NCBI RefSeq assembly: GCF_001421965.1
Contig: NZ_LMLP01000021.1
Location: forward strand, 124,001-188,000
Source of the DNA: Sphingomonas sp. Leaf67
GTDB taxonomy: Bacteria; Pseudomonadota; Alphaproteobacteria; Sphingomonadales; Sphingomonadaceae
Length of the DNA stretch: 64,000 bases
Reading direction: 5' to 3'
A model generated the notes under the pieces. It had not been told where the DNA came from and ran no database searches. It worked only from the letters and a program-made list of their open reading frames with translations. The first letter of the stretch is position 1. Every line of letters begins with the position of its first letter. Below, in pieces: positions 20,291 to 30,500 of the stretch. The position numbers and the translations under genes are program-made.

Positions 20291-21895
20291 TCACTTGATG
20301 TCGAGCATCACCACCGACTTGGCCGGCAGCGTCACCGTCAGCGTGCCGTTCGCGACCTGTGCACCGGTAAAGGCGGTCGGGGTCACGGCGTTCGGGTTGT
20401 CGAACGTGTTGTGCGCCGTGATCGTCGGGGCGGTCAGCACGCGGCCGGTGATGGTTGCGCCGTTGATCCCGGTCAGCGCCGCCGACACGGTGGTCGGACG
20501 GTTCGGATCGGCGTTCGACAGGGCGACATGGACCACCCCGTCCTTGCCGCGCACCGCCGAGGCCGACACCGCCGGCATCACCCATTTGTCGCGCGAGTAA
20601 TAGGGGCTGTTGACCGTGATCGGCAGCACCGTGCCGTCCATGAACGGCTTGTACATTTCGAACACGTGATAGGTTGGCGTCAGGACCATCTTCGGCCCGT
20701 CGGTCAGGATCATCGCCTGCAACACGTTCACCATCTGGGCGATGGCGGTCATCTTCACGCGGTCGGCATGTTTGGCGAAGATGTCGAGGTTGATCGCGGC
20801 GACCAGCGCGTCGCGCATCGTGTTCTGCTGGCGCAGGAAGCCCGGCGTCGTGCCCGGATCCTGTGCATACCACGTGCCCCATTCGTCGACGGCCAGCCAG
20901 ACGCGCTTTTGCGGGTCGTACTTGTCCATCATCGCGACGTGCTTGGTGATGTATTCGTCCATCCGCCACGTCAGCGCGAGCGTTTCGGCCCAGCCCGATT
21001 CGTCGAACTGCGTCGGACTGGCGCGCGGTGCCCAGCCACCGGGAACGGTGTAGTAATGGAGCGAGACGGCATCGATCTGACCGATCGATTCGCGCATCAT
21101 CACGTCGGTCCAGTTATAGTCGTCGTTGTTCGCGCCCGACGCGATCTTCAGGATGCGGCTGCCGGCGGGCGATTTGATGAAGGTCGCGAAGCGGCGGGTC
21201 TCGTCGGCGGCATATTGCGGGCGCATGTTGCCGCCACAGCCCCAGAGTTCGTTGCCGATGCCGAAATAGGGCACCTTCCACGGTGCCTTGCGGCCGTTCT
21301 TTGCGCGTTCGTCGGCGAGGGTGCCGGCCTCCTGCGTCATATATTCGACCCACTCGGCCATTTCGCGCGGGGAGCCGTTGCCGACATTGCCCGAGATATA
21401 GGCTTCGGCACCGACCTGTTCGGTCAGGTCCATGAATTCATGGGTGCCGACCGCGTTATCCTCGGTCACGCCGCCCCAGTGGTTGTTGATCTTGACCGGG
21501 CGCTTGTTCTTGGGCCCGATCCCTTCGCGCCAGTGATATTCGTCGGCGAAGCAGCCGCCGGGCCAGCGGATGACCGGCACGCCGAGCCGCTTCAGCGCGG
21601 CGACGACGTCGTTGCGAAACCCGCGCGTGTTGGGAATCCTGCGGTCGTTGCCGACCCACAGGCCGCCATAGATGCCGTTGCCGAGATGTTCGGCGAACTG
21701 GGTGAAGATGCGGCGGTCATAGGTCGGACCCTGCTGGTCGCCCCGGATCGCGATCTGCGCCGGCTCGCCCGGCTGCGGCGTGGTGGCGGGCGTCTGGGCC
21801 GATGCGGTCGCCGCGATCAGCAGCGATGCCGTACCGAGCACGAAATTGCGCGCACGGGTCCGCATCGTGCGGCGCGCAGTGGATTGGTCACGCAT
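20291..21895 (-). CDS. abfA: Alpha-L-arabinofuranosidase, GH51
   Basis: The 534-residue protein has an N-terminal signal peptide (ARNFVLGTASLLIAATASAQ), so it is exported. The TIM barrel shows VIRWPGGCFADEYHW, the acid/base glutamate in FGIGNELWGCGG (about residue 216) and the nucleophile glutamate in LAVDEWGTWYAQD (about residue 338), both typical of GH51. It removes arabinose side chains from arabinoxylan or arabinan. ATG 21895 is chosen because of a strong AGGAGGGGG sequence upstream. It lies near TonB receptor genes, consistent with plant-polysaccharide use. Confidence 0.93.
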   Translation of the reverse strand: MRDQSTARRTMRTRARNFVLGTASLLIAATASAQTPATTPQPGEPAQIAIRGDQQGPTYDRRIFTQFAEHLGNGIYGGLWVGNDRRIPNTRGFRNDVVAALKRLGVPVIRWPGGCFADEYHWREGIGPKNKRPVKINNHWGGVTEDNAVGTHEFMDLTEQVGAEAYISGNVGNGSPREMAEWVEYMTQEAGTLADERAKNGRKAPWKVPYFGIGNELWGCGGNMRPQYAADETRRFATFIKSPAGSRILKIASGANNDDYNWTDVMMRESIGQIDAVSLHYYTVPGGWAPRASPTQFDESGWAETLALTWRMDEYITKHVAMMDKYDPQKRVWLAVDEWGTWYAQDPGTTPGFLRQQNTMRDALVAAINLDIFAKHADRVKMTAIAQMVNVLQAMILTDGPKMVLTPTYHVFEMYKPFMDGTVLPITVNSPYYSRDKWVMPAVSASAVRGKDGVVHVALSNADPNRPTTVSAALTGINGATITGRVLTAPTITAHNTFDNPNAVTPTAFTGAQVANGTLTVTLPAKSVVMLDIK

Positions 21896-22046
21896 GGGTT
21901 CTCGCCCCCTCCTATGTTCTTGTCGGACTATTGGGTAGCGGGCCTGCCGGGCCGGATCAAGCACCGACTTGCGCCGCGCACATGCTTTGCTTGCGCCGCC
22001 GGCGCGCGTAAGAAGGGCATCATCGAAATTTGAATGAGGTTAGCTT

Positions 22047-22949
22047 TTGACGTCTTCTTCCCAGTCGTGCGGCCTTGTCGCGGTCCTTGGCGCCCCCAAT
22101 GCGGGCAAGTCGACGCTGGTCAATGCGCTGGTCGGACAGAAGGTCGCGATCACCAGCCCCAAGGCGCAGACGACGCGCACCCGGTTGATGGGCATCGCGA
22201 TCGAGGGAAATACGCAGCTGTTGCTGGTCGATACGCCGGGCATCTTCGAACCGAAGCGGCGGCTGGACCGCGCGATGGTGTCGGCGGCGTGGGAAGGCAC
22301 GGCGGGTGCCGATGCGGTCGCGGTGGTCGTCGACGGCAAGGGCGGGATCGGGCCGAAGGTCCGCGCGATCGTCGAACCGCTCGCCGGGCGGAAGGAGTCC
22401 AAGATCCTGATCCTGAACAAGGTCGATATCGCCGACAAGCCGCGCCTGCTCGACCACGCGGCGCGGTTGCACGAACTGGCGGCGTTCGAGGAGACCTTCT
22501 TCGTCAGCGCGACGACCGGCGACGGCTTGAGCGAGATGAAGGCGGCGCTGGCGAAGCGGATGCCCGAGGGGCCATGGCATTTCCCCGAGGATCAGGTGAG
22601 CGACGCCACCGACCGGATGCTGGCGGCGGAAGTCACCCGCGAGCAGCTGTATCACCAGCTGCACGAGGAACTGCCCTATGCCAGCGCGGTCGATACCGAA
22701 CGCTATCTGGAGCGCGAGGACGGGTCGGTCGAAATCCACCAGCAAATCTATGTCGCGCGCGAGACGCAGCGCGCGATCGTGCTGGGCAAGGGCGGACAGC
22801 GGATCAAGGAAATCGGCGCGACCGCGCGCAAGGAATTGCAGGAACTGCTCGGCGTGCGGGTGCATCTGTACCTGCATGTGAAGGTCAAGCCGAACTGGGA
22901 AGAAGACCGGATGCTGTACCGCGATATCGGGCTGGATTGGGTCGAGTAG
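22047..22949 (+). CDS. era: GTPase Era (16S rRNA maturation)
   Basis: The 300-residue protein has G1 GAPNAGKST, G3 DTPGIF and G4 NKVD motifs in the GTPase half, then a KH domain with VLGKGGQRIKEIGATARKELQELL that binds the 3' end of 16S rRNA. Its length is normal. The start is an uncommon TTG at 22047, supported by GAGGT about 6 bases upstream and the lack of another start before the conserved GLVAVLGAPNAGKST. Confidence 0.97.
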   Translation: MTSSSQSCGLVAVLGAPNAGKSTLVNALVGQKVAITSPKAQTTRTRLMGIAIEGNTQLLLVDTPGIFEPKRRLDRAMVSAAWEGTAGADAVAVVVDGKGGIGPKVRAIVEPLAGRKESKILILNKVDIADKPRLLDHAARLHELAAFEETFFVSATTGDGLSEMKAALAKRMPEGPWHFPEDQVSDATDRMLAAEVTREQLYHQLHEELPYASAVDTERYLEREDGSVEIHQQIYVARETQRAIVLGKGGQRIKEIGATARKELQELLGVRVHLYLHVKVKPNWEEDRMLYRDIGLDWVE

Positions 22950-22975
22950 GGGCGGGCGTCCTCCGTCTCACAGCC

Positions 22976-23069
22976 GTCATTCCCGCGCAGGCGGGAATCC
23001 ATAGACGTTATGGTGGCGAACCCTGCCCGGATGTCGGCGGATATGGATTCCCGCCTTCGCGGGAATGAC
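22976..23069. repeat. Long REP-like inverted repeat pair
   Basis: The left arm (22976-23003) begins GTCATTCCCGCGCAGGCGGG and the right arm (23042-23069) ends CCTTCGCGGGAATGAC. The arms are near-perfect reverse complements over about 27 bp with 38 bp between them. It is related to the repeat at 4970-5064 and lies between the convergent era and TonB-receptor genes. Confidence 0.8.
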
Positions 23070-23092
23070 GGAGGCAATGGGACGGGGCGCTC

Positions 23093-25645
23093 TCAAAACA
23101 GCTTGCGCACCGACAGCTTCACGATCCGCCCGTACGGATCGAGGAACGAGGGCTGGAAACGGAACGGCACCGCGCCGTTCCGGTCGCGGACGTCGGGTCG
23201 GTCGTTCAGGATATTCTGCACCTCGAACTGGAACGTCATCCCCTTTGCCCACGCCGCCTTGGGGGCGAGTTGCTGGCCCTCAAACTGCGAATAAAAGCCC
23301 ATGAACGTCGCCGGGGTGAAGCGCAGGTCGGATGCGGCGATCGTGCTGCGGATCCGGGTCGGTGCCTGCCAGAAGATATAGGTGCCCAGCCGCACCGGGC
23401 CGTAGGAACCGCCGACATTGCCCTGCACTTCATAGCGCGGACGCCCGCTATTGCCGTCGAGCGACGCGCCATTGAGCAGGTCGAGCTGCGACTGGCCCGG
23501 GGCCAGCACCAGCTGGTCGTCGAGCCGGACGGTAAAGGTGGTGAAGCTCCACAGCATCGGGCGCTGCCTGGGCGGAGGCGGGGGCGGCGCGTCCTTGACC
23601 GGGGGTGTCGGTGCGGGCGGTTTGGGGCCGAGTTGGCCGAAGAACGACCAGCCGGTGGTGATCTTGCGTTCGCGTTCGCGCAGCGCGTTGATCGGGCGCA
23701 GGTCGGCGCGCAGCAATTGTCCGGCGGCATCACGCGGAAATCGTTCGGGAAACGCCGCTTGCAGCGCGGCGGTCGCGCTGCCCGGATACACCAGCTGATC
23801 GGTGATCCGCGTGTCGACATAGGCGAGGTTCAGGCGCAGCTCGCTGCCCTTGATCGGTTGCCAGTCGACGCCGAGGGTGCGGATCTGCCGCTCTTCGGGT
23901 GCGAGATCGATATTGCCGCCGCCGGTCACCACGATCAACGTGCTGGTGCCGGTCACGAAGTCGAAGAACGGCGTATTGGGGACGGTGACGACCGGGTTGG
24001 TCAACGCAGCGATTACCGGCGGCGTCCGGGCGGTGTTGATCGATGCGGTGATCTGGATCGGCCGCCATGGGTTCCAGCGCAGCGCGAGGTTGCTGCTGGT
24101 CAGGTTGCCATAATCCGACACCCCGGTCAGCCCGAGCGTCGCATTGGCCGAAACCGTGCCGATCGCGTCCAGCACGCCACGATCGGCCGAGGTGATCGGC
24201 AGGTCGAGACTGGCGCTGCCGCCCGCGATCGTCCGGGTGAGCGACGTCGCCGCCTCGGCATTGTCGGCCAGCCGCCCGGTGCTGTTCGACGTGGCATAGT
24301 CGGCGTTCAGGGTCAGCAGCGCCTGTCCGGCGAGCAGATCGAACAGCGGGCCGTTGGCGGTCGCCTTGGCCGTGGCGGTGTTGGTCAGGGTGCGGCTGCG
24401 GACGATGATCCGGCCGGCGGTGGCGATGCGACCGGACAGGTCGTACGGATCGGCGCCGGCATCGACCGCCGCCTGCAATACCGCCGGATCGACGCCGCGA
24501 TCGACCGAGGCGCGGGCGCGGACGCGGTCGAATTCGCCGCTGACCGTCCACATCCAGCGACCGATCCCGCCCTGCACGGCCGATCCGGCGTGCAGCGTCA
24601 GATTGTCGTTGCGCTGGGTCAGCGCGCCGGCTTCGTCCAGATAGCGATAGAGCATCACGTCGCCGCCAAACGGGCTGGCGGGATTGGCGGCGGGCAGGCG
24701 CAGCGCGGCCCCCTGCAATCCGGCCAGCGCGAAACCGCGTTGCGCGTCCATGATCAGGTTCAGCGACCCGGTCAGGGTTTTGCCGATCGGCACGGCATGG
24801 GTCATGTCGACCTTCAGCTGGTCGTTGCTGCGGAGCGACAGGAAGGGCGAGAGATCGGTCGCGCGGGTCGTGCCGGCGGTATAGGCGCTCAGGCTGTCGC
24901 GGCGGGCCGGATCGGTCGGCGCGGCGGTGGCGGTGACCGCGCGGCCGGCGAGGCGATCGAGTGCTGGGTCGATACTGCCGCCGTTCAGCCCGCGCAGATT
25001 GCCGGTGCGGTCGAACACCGTGTCGCTGTCGATCTGATAGGGGCGTTCATCGGCGAACAGCGGATTCTGCCGGTCGTATTTGATCGACAGCAAGGTGCGG
25101 CGGTCCCCCTCGATCCGGGTCGTGCCCAGTTCGACGCGCGCGGTGCCGCCGCCGCCATCGGTGGTGGTGCCCGCCCCCTGTTCGATGGTCAGCGCGCGAA
25201 AATGTTTCCTGGTGACGAAATTGACGATGCGGACCGTGGCCGGGAACCCGAACCGCGCCGAATCCTGTTCGTTCAGGATCTCGGTCCGCTCCAGCGCTTC
25301 GGGTGGCAGGGTCTGGATCTCGCGATAGCCGGAGATGCGGCGGCCGTTGAGCAGGAACACCGGTTCGCCGCCGCTGTTCGACGTCGTCAGCGGCTTGAGC
25401 AGTTTCAGCAGGTCGTTGATGCTGGTCACGCCCAGGGCGCGGATCGCCTCTGCATCGAGCACCGCGACCGGTGCGGCCTCGCCCAGCGCCGATCCCGGCG
25501 GACGCTTGCCGGTGACGACGATGTCGTCCTTGTGCATGTCATCGGTGGCCGGTTCGGGATCGTCCTGCGCCAGTGCCGGGGCAGGGGCCATCACCACTGC
25601 CGCCCCGGCCAGCATCCGCCAGCCGTCCCGCCCGTGTCCCGTCAT
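23093..25645 (-). CDS. TonB-dependent outer-membrane receptor
   Basis: The 850-residue protein has a signal peptide (MTGHGRDGWRMLAGAAVVMAPAPALAQ) and a short TonB-box-like DDIVVTGKRP. The plug domain follows (VTSINDLLKLLKPLTTSNSGGEPVFLLNGRRISGY) and then a long beta-barrel ending in RIVKLSVRKLF. The ATG at 25645 has GGAG upstream and gives the signal peptide; a longer frame begins at 25807. A proline-rich loop (about residues 675-705) is unusual. It probably imports a glycan fragment or siderophore. The ligand is unknown. Confidence 0.87.
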   Translation of the reverse strand: MTGHGRDGWRMLAGAAVVMAPAPALAQDDPEPATDDMHKDDIVVTGKRPPGSALGEAAPVAVLDAEAIRALGVTSINDLLKLLKPLTTSNSGGEPVFLLNGRRISGYREIQTLPPEALERTEILNEQDSARFGFPATVRIVNFVTRKHFRALTIEQGAGTTTDGGGGTARVELGTTRIEGDRRTLLSIKYDRQNPLFADERPYQIDSDTVFDRTGNLRGLNGGSIDPALDRLAGRAVTATAAPTDPARRDSLSAYTAGTTRATDLSPFLSLRSNDQLKVDMTHAVPIGKTLTGSLNLIMDAQRGFALAGLQGAALRLPAANPASPFGGDVMLYRYLDEAGALTQRNDNLTLHAGSAVQGGIGRWMWTVSGEFDRVRARASVDRGVDPAVLQAAVDAGADPYDLSGRIATAGRIIVRSRTLTNTATAKATANGPLFDLLAGQALLTLNADYATSNSTGRLADNAEAATSLTRTIAGGSASLDLPITSADRGVLDAIGTVSANATLGLTGVSDYGNLTSSNLALRWNPWRPIQITASINTARTPPVIAALTNPVVTVPNTPFFDFVTGTSTLIVVTGGGNIDLAPEERQIRTLGVDWQPIKGSELRLNLAYVDTRITDQLVYPGSATAALQAAFPERFPRDAAGQLLRADLRPINALRERERKITTGWSFFGQLGPKPPAPTPPVKDAPPPPPPRQRPMLWSFTTFTVRLDDQLVLAPGQSQLDLLNGASLDGNSGRPRYEVQGNVGGSYGPVRLGTYIFWQAPTRIRSTIAASDLRFTPATFMGFYSQFEGQQLAPKAAWAKGMTFQFEVQNILNDRPDVRDRNGAVPFRFQPSFLDPYGRIVKLSVRKLF

Positions 25646-25736
25646 GCAGCATGCTCCATCGTCGTTGCGAGCGCGCAGTAGGCGGCGTTTCCGACCGGAT
25701 CGTGGCGAAACGAGGCAACCGCGCGGCGGGACGATC

Positions 25737-27251
25737 CTATCGAGGCAAGGCCGCGGCGTGCATCGGCAGCGACCGCGCAGCGCGGCGATAGGCGGCGTGC
25801 ATGTCACGCAGTGCGGCTTCGACCGAATCGGCGCTCAGCCGGTCGACGCCCGGTTCGTAGGCGGCGGGCCATAGCTCCTGTCCGGTCAGCACCGCCGCCC
25901 AGCTGGGAACCGCGAAGATATCGCCCGCCTGCGGAATCAACCGCCCCTGCGCGCGCCATAATTCGATCCGGTGGGAAAGGCTGTCGGGCACGGTCATCGC
26001 CCGCATCGTACGCCAGAAGTCGCTGTCGTTGCGGGTCGTCGCCTTGTAATGCAGCACGACGAAGTCGCGGACCGCCTCGAACGCGCGGGCCATGTCGGCA
26101 TTATAGGCGTCGCGTTCGGCCGGGTGGACGGCAGCGCCCGGAAACAATGCGATCAGCCGCTGGATGCCATGCTGGATCAGGTGGATGCTGGTCGATTCGA
26201 GCGGTTCGACGAAACCGGCGGCAAGGCCGAGTGCCACGACATTGTGCGACCATGCCTTGCGCCGCATACCGGTGGTGAACGACAGCGACCGGACATCGCC
26301 GCACGGCTCGCCCGGGGCATGGTCGCGTAGCAGGCGTTCGGCATCCTCGGCGGTGGTGAAGCCGCTGGAATAGACATGCCCGTTGCCGGTGCGATGCTGC
26401 AGCGGTATCCGCCACTGCCATCCGGCGGCATGGGCGGTGGCGCGGGTGTAGGGCGGCAGCGGATCGAGCCGGGTCGTCGGCATCGCCAGCGCGCGGTCCA
26501 TCGGCAGCCAATGCCGCCAGTCGTGATAGCCGGTCGCCAGCGTCCCTTCGATCAGCAGCCCGGCAAACCCCGAGCAATCGACGAACAGATCGCCGGCGAT
26601 CGTCCGGCCGTCGTCCAACCGGACCGCAGTGACGTCGCCCGTCCCGCCGTCGCGATCGACCTGCACGACCCGCCCTTCATGGCGGACGACGCCCTGTTCC
26701 TCGGCGACGCGACGCAGCAGTGCGGCATAGAGGGTCGCGTCGAAATGATAGGCATGGGCGATATGCGCGAGCGGCGTGCGGTCGCCCGCCGGCGGGATCC
26801 CGAACCGTCCCTCGCGCGCGGTGACGGTGCACATCGAATAATCGGTCAGCCCGGTATCGCCACCGCGCGCCCGGTGGCGCAGCCACAGTTGATGGAACGG
26901 CACACCGTGGAAATCCTGTCCCGCCGCGCCGAAGGGATGGAAATAACGCTGCCCGATCCGGCCCCAATCGACGAATTCGATGCCGAGTTTGTAGCTGCCC
27001 ATCGTTTCGCGCAGGAAGCGGTCCTCGGCGATGTCGAGCATGGCGTTGAAGGCACGGATCGGCGGAATGGTCGCTTCGCCGACGCCGACCGTGCCGATCG
27101 CGTCGGATTCGATCAGCGTGATATGACGCCCGACCGGTCCAAGCGCGCGCGACAGCGCTGCCGCCGCCATCCAGCCTGCCGTTCCCCCACCGACGATAAC
27201 GACTTGCCGTACTAATGCATCCGTTGTCGACACAGTCGCAGGTTTTGGCAT
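25737..27251 (-). CDS. Flavin-dependent tryptophan-halogenase family protein
   Basis: The 504-residue FAD protein has GGGTAGW at residues 21-27 (FAD binding) and the catalytic-lysine segment SYKLGIEFVDW (Lys88). It also has the halogenase WxWxIP motif as WQWRIP (residues 278-283) and GFVEPLEST with Glu349/Glu352 near the active site. It should therefore be a competent halogenase using FADH2, chloride or bromide, and oxygen. In sphingomonads such genes commonly sit next to TonB receptors for sugars, and here it is divergent from one. The substrate is unknown. AAGGAGGGGG precedes the start. Confidence 0.88.
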   Translation of the reverse strand: MPKPATVSTTDALVRQVVIVGGGTAGWMAAAALSRALGPVGRHITLIESDAIGTVGVGEATIPPIRAFNAMLDIAEDRFLRETMGSYKLGIEFVDWGRIGQRYFHPFGAAGQDFHGVPFHQLWLRHRARGGDTGLTDYSMCTVTAREGRFGIPPAGDRTPLAHIAHAYHFDATLYAALLRRVAEEQGVVRHEGRVVQVDRDGGTGDVTAVRLDDGRTIAGDLFVDCSGFAGLLIEGTLATGYHDWRHWLPMDRALAMPTTRLDPLPPYTRATAHAAGWQWRIPLQHRTGNGHVYSSGFTTAEDAERLLRDHAPGEPCGDVRSLSFTTGMRRKAWSHNVVALGLAAGFVEPLESTSIHLIQHGIQRLIALFPGAAVHPAERDAYNADMARAFEAVRDFVVLHYKATTRNDSDFWRTMRAMTVPDSLSHRIELWRAQGRLIPQAGDIFAVPSWAAVLTGQELWPAAYEPGVDRLSADSVEAALRDMHAAYRRAARSLPMHAAALPR

Positions 27252-27514
27252 GGCCCCCTCCTTTGCCGGTTCAGGATCGAATCACCGGCGGGCGATCGTT
27301 CGAATATCGTATTATCGGCAACGATCTTGCCCGATCCCGGCATGTGGCACGGGTTAATGCGATATCGATCCGGCGTCGACCATCGGGTTCGCCGCACATG
27401 CCCAATTGGTAGCGATATCAGCAACCCTTCAGCAACAAATACCGCTTGAAAGTAGGACAAATAGATAATAGCGATTTGTCATATAGAACATAAAATACAA
27501 AAAGGGGGGGTATA
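27252..27514. promoter_or_regulatory. Divergent intergenic region between halogenase and TonB receptor
   Basis: This 263-bp spacer becomes AT-rich toward the TonB receptor (about 27420-27510), consistent with a promoter there, and AAGGGGGGG lies just before its ATG. No clear operator for a known regulator family was identified. Confidence 0.4.
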
Positions 27515-30500
27515 ATGCGTCGTTTCACGCTGATGGCGTCGGTCGCCGTCGTGCCAATCATGCTGGCTGCCGCGCCGGCATTCGCGCAGGTTTCGCCGAC
27601 CGACAGACCGGTCGGTGCCGATGCCGGCGAAACGGTCGAAGTGCCGGACGCGACCAAGAAGGACGACGAACAGTCCGAAATCCTGGTGCGTGGTCTTCGC
27701 CGCAGCCTTGCCAGCTCGCAGGCGATCAAGCGCAATTCGGACTCGATCATCGACGTGATCGTCGCTGACGATATCGGCAAGCTGCCGGATTACACCGCCG
27801 CCGAAAGCCTGGCGCGTATCGCCGGTGTCCAGGTCACCCGCTTCAGCGATGAAGTGAACGGGGTGCTGATCCGTGGCCTGCCTGACGTTGCGACGTCGTA
27901 TAACGGTCGCGAACTGTTCACTGCCGAACTGCGCCGCGTGCAGTTGCAGGATTTTCCGGCACAGGCGATCGCCAGCATGGAAGTGTACAAGTCGGGTACC
28001 GCCGATCTGGTCGAACCGGGTCTTGCCGGCCTGATCAACGTCCGCACGCGTCGTCCGCTCGACTTCAACGGCCGCGTCATCGCCGGCGGCTTCCGCGGTA
28101 CCTATAATGACCAGAGCCGCAAGTACGATCCGGGCGGCAACGTGCTGATTTCGGACCGCTGGAAGGTGGGCGACGGCGAAATGGGCCTGCTGGTCAACGC
28201 CACTTTCGCACAGTCGCAATATTATAACGGCGTCCGCTACAATGCGAGCTATGTCCGCGATTCCCGTTACTCGGACTTCGGTGTGCAGGGAGCGAAGGTT
28301 CGCGACAATTTCGACAAGGGCAACGCCAACGGCCTCTTCTTCTTCCCGAACAATATCGGCCTGTATAATGATGGCGGCAAACGGTATCGTCCGTCCGGCA
28401 ACTTCTCACTGCAGTATAAACCGAACCCGGACACCGAAATCTATGTAGAGGGCATCTACCAGGGCTATCGCGGTCGCGGCTATGCCGACAATTTCGACGT
28501 GCCGCTGGAGCAATGGGGTCCGAATTCGACCCCACCGGTTTTCACCAACGTCGTGCTGATGGACGGGCAGTCGTACAACGACATCAAACTGCTTCCCGGC
28601 AAGGAGCCGCCCTATGACGTGACGACGGTACCGCAGGCGGTATCGCTGTCGAAGACGTCAGGCTCCGAGCCGCAGGGTTATCGCAACACGACGCAGGATC
28701 AGACCAACACCTATCAGATCGCGACCGGTGCGCGCTGGCAGACCGATCGTGCGACGCTGTCGACCGACCTCGCCTATAGCCGAAGCCGCTACACCCGCGA
28801 CAATTACAGCCTCGATTTCCGTACCGTCGGCGCAAAGTCGGTCGACGTCGCGTTCAATCGCGATGGCGGCGTGTCGTTCAACTTTCCGAGCTGGGACCCG
28901 TTCAACCCCGCCAACTATATGTTCCGCGGCTATTATGAAGCCACGTACGATGTGAAGGGCGACGACTGGCAGTGGCGCGGCGACCTCGCGCTCGATACCG
29001 ACTGGGCCGTTCTGCCGAAGATCCAGTTCGGTCTGCGCGCGACGAAGCACCACAGTGAGCGAACCACCGATGGTTCACGCTATGCCGAATTGTCGGCGGC
29101 ATTGATCCCCTATGCATCGTTGCCGATCGGCGACTTGGCGAAGACGATCGATCCGTTCCGTGGCAGCGCGCAGGGTTTCGTGTCGTACCTCCAGCCGCCG
29201 CGTGCCGGCATCTACGAGAACCGGGAAGCACTGCGGAAGCTGAGCTACGATACGCTCGCCCAATTGGTGGCACGGTTCCCGAACGATCAAGGGTATAAGG
29301 ACCGGCTGGCCGAATGGAGCACCGAAACGGTCCAGCCGCCCACGACCTCGGGCTGGCAGGCCGACGAGAGCACCTACGCGGCCTATGCGCAGGGCAAGTA
29401 TAATTTCGCGCTGGGTGGGCTGGAAATCGATGGCGTCGTCGGCGTTCGCGCCGTGATGACGCATGGCACCAGCTTCGGTGTATCGAACATCTGCACCCTG
29501 AACGATGGCGGCACGCCGGCCGATCCGCGGGATGACACCTGCATCCGCTCGCTGTCGGAGCGGACCGAGAAGCAGGACTATCTCGACATCCTGCCCAACG
29601 TCAGTGCCCGTTTCAAATTCACGCCCGAACTGCAACTTCGTCTCGGCTACACCAAGACGCGGACCAAGCCGAATTTCGGCGACCTCAATCCGGCGCTGAA
29701 CATTCAGCCGGTGATCTACCAGCCGTGCCTCGAACCGACCGCCCCGAACTACAACCCGACCGACACCACGAGCTGCCGGATTCCGGGCCGCATCTACCCG
29801 AACTATAGCGGGTCGCAGGGCAATCCGTCGCTCAAGCCGTTCACGTCGACGAACTACGACATCAGCCTCGAATGGTATTTCTCGAAAACGGGCTTCGTCA
29901 GCGCGTCGGTGTTCCAGCGGGACATATTCGGGTTCACGACCGGGGTGCAGCGGTTCCGCAACGATCCGCAATTCGGCATCCTGTCGCTGTCGAGCCCGAT
30001 CAACGCGGGTGATGCGAACATCAAGGGCGCGGAAGCCAATTTCCAGACCTTCTTCGACTTCCTGCCGGGCGCTTTGAGCGGTTTCGGTGTCTCGGGCAAC
30101 GTCAGCTACCTGACGGGAAAGAACCGTTACCCCAACGGCTACAACCCGAATACCGACACGTTCGAAGGCGAGGGCGCGTATCTGACCATTCCCGGCCTGT
30201 CGAAATGGACGTATAACGCCGCCTTGTTTTACGAGAAGTCGGGTCTCGTCGCCCGCGTCTCGTACAACCGGCGTTCGGACTGGGTGAACCGGTATAATAC
30301 CGACCAGCTGAGCGGCTTCCAATACTCGGGCGAATCCACCTATGCCCGCGATCGGCTCGACGCCGGGGCGAGCTATGACATCAACAAGAACATCACCGTC
30401 AGCGCCGATATCGGCAACATTTTGGCGCGACCGTTCCGTAACTATGTCAACTTCCAGCCCGGCCGGTCGTCGCCGATCGACGTGCGCGACGAGGGTCGCT

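Noticed and set aside
23270..25681. An 803-codon plus-strand frame opposite the TonB receptor
   Set aside because: Low-complexity arginine/glycine composition; shadow of a canonical TonB receptor.
25737..27251. Halogenase as part of a halogenated natural-product cluster
   Set aside because: No NRPS, PKS, indole or tailoring genes nearby; it pairs with TonB receptors instead.
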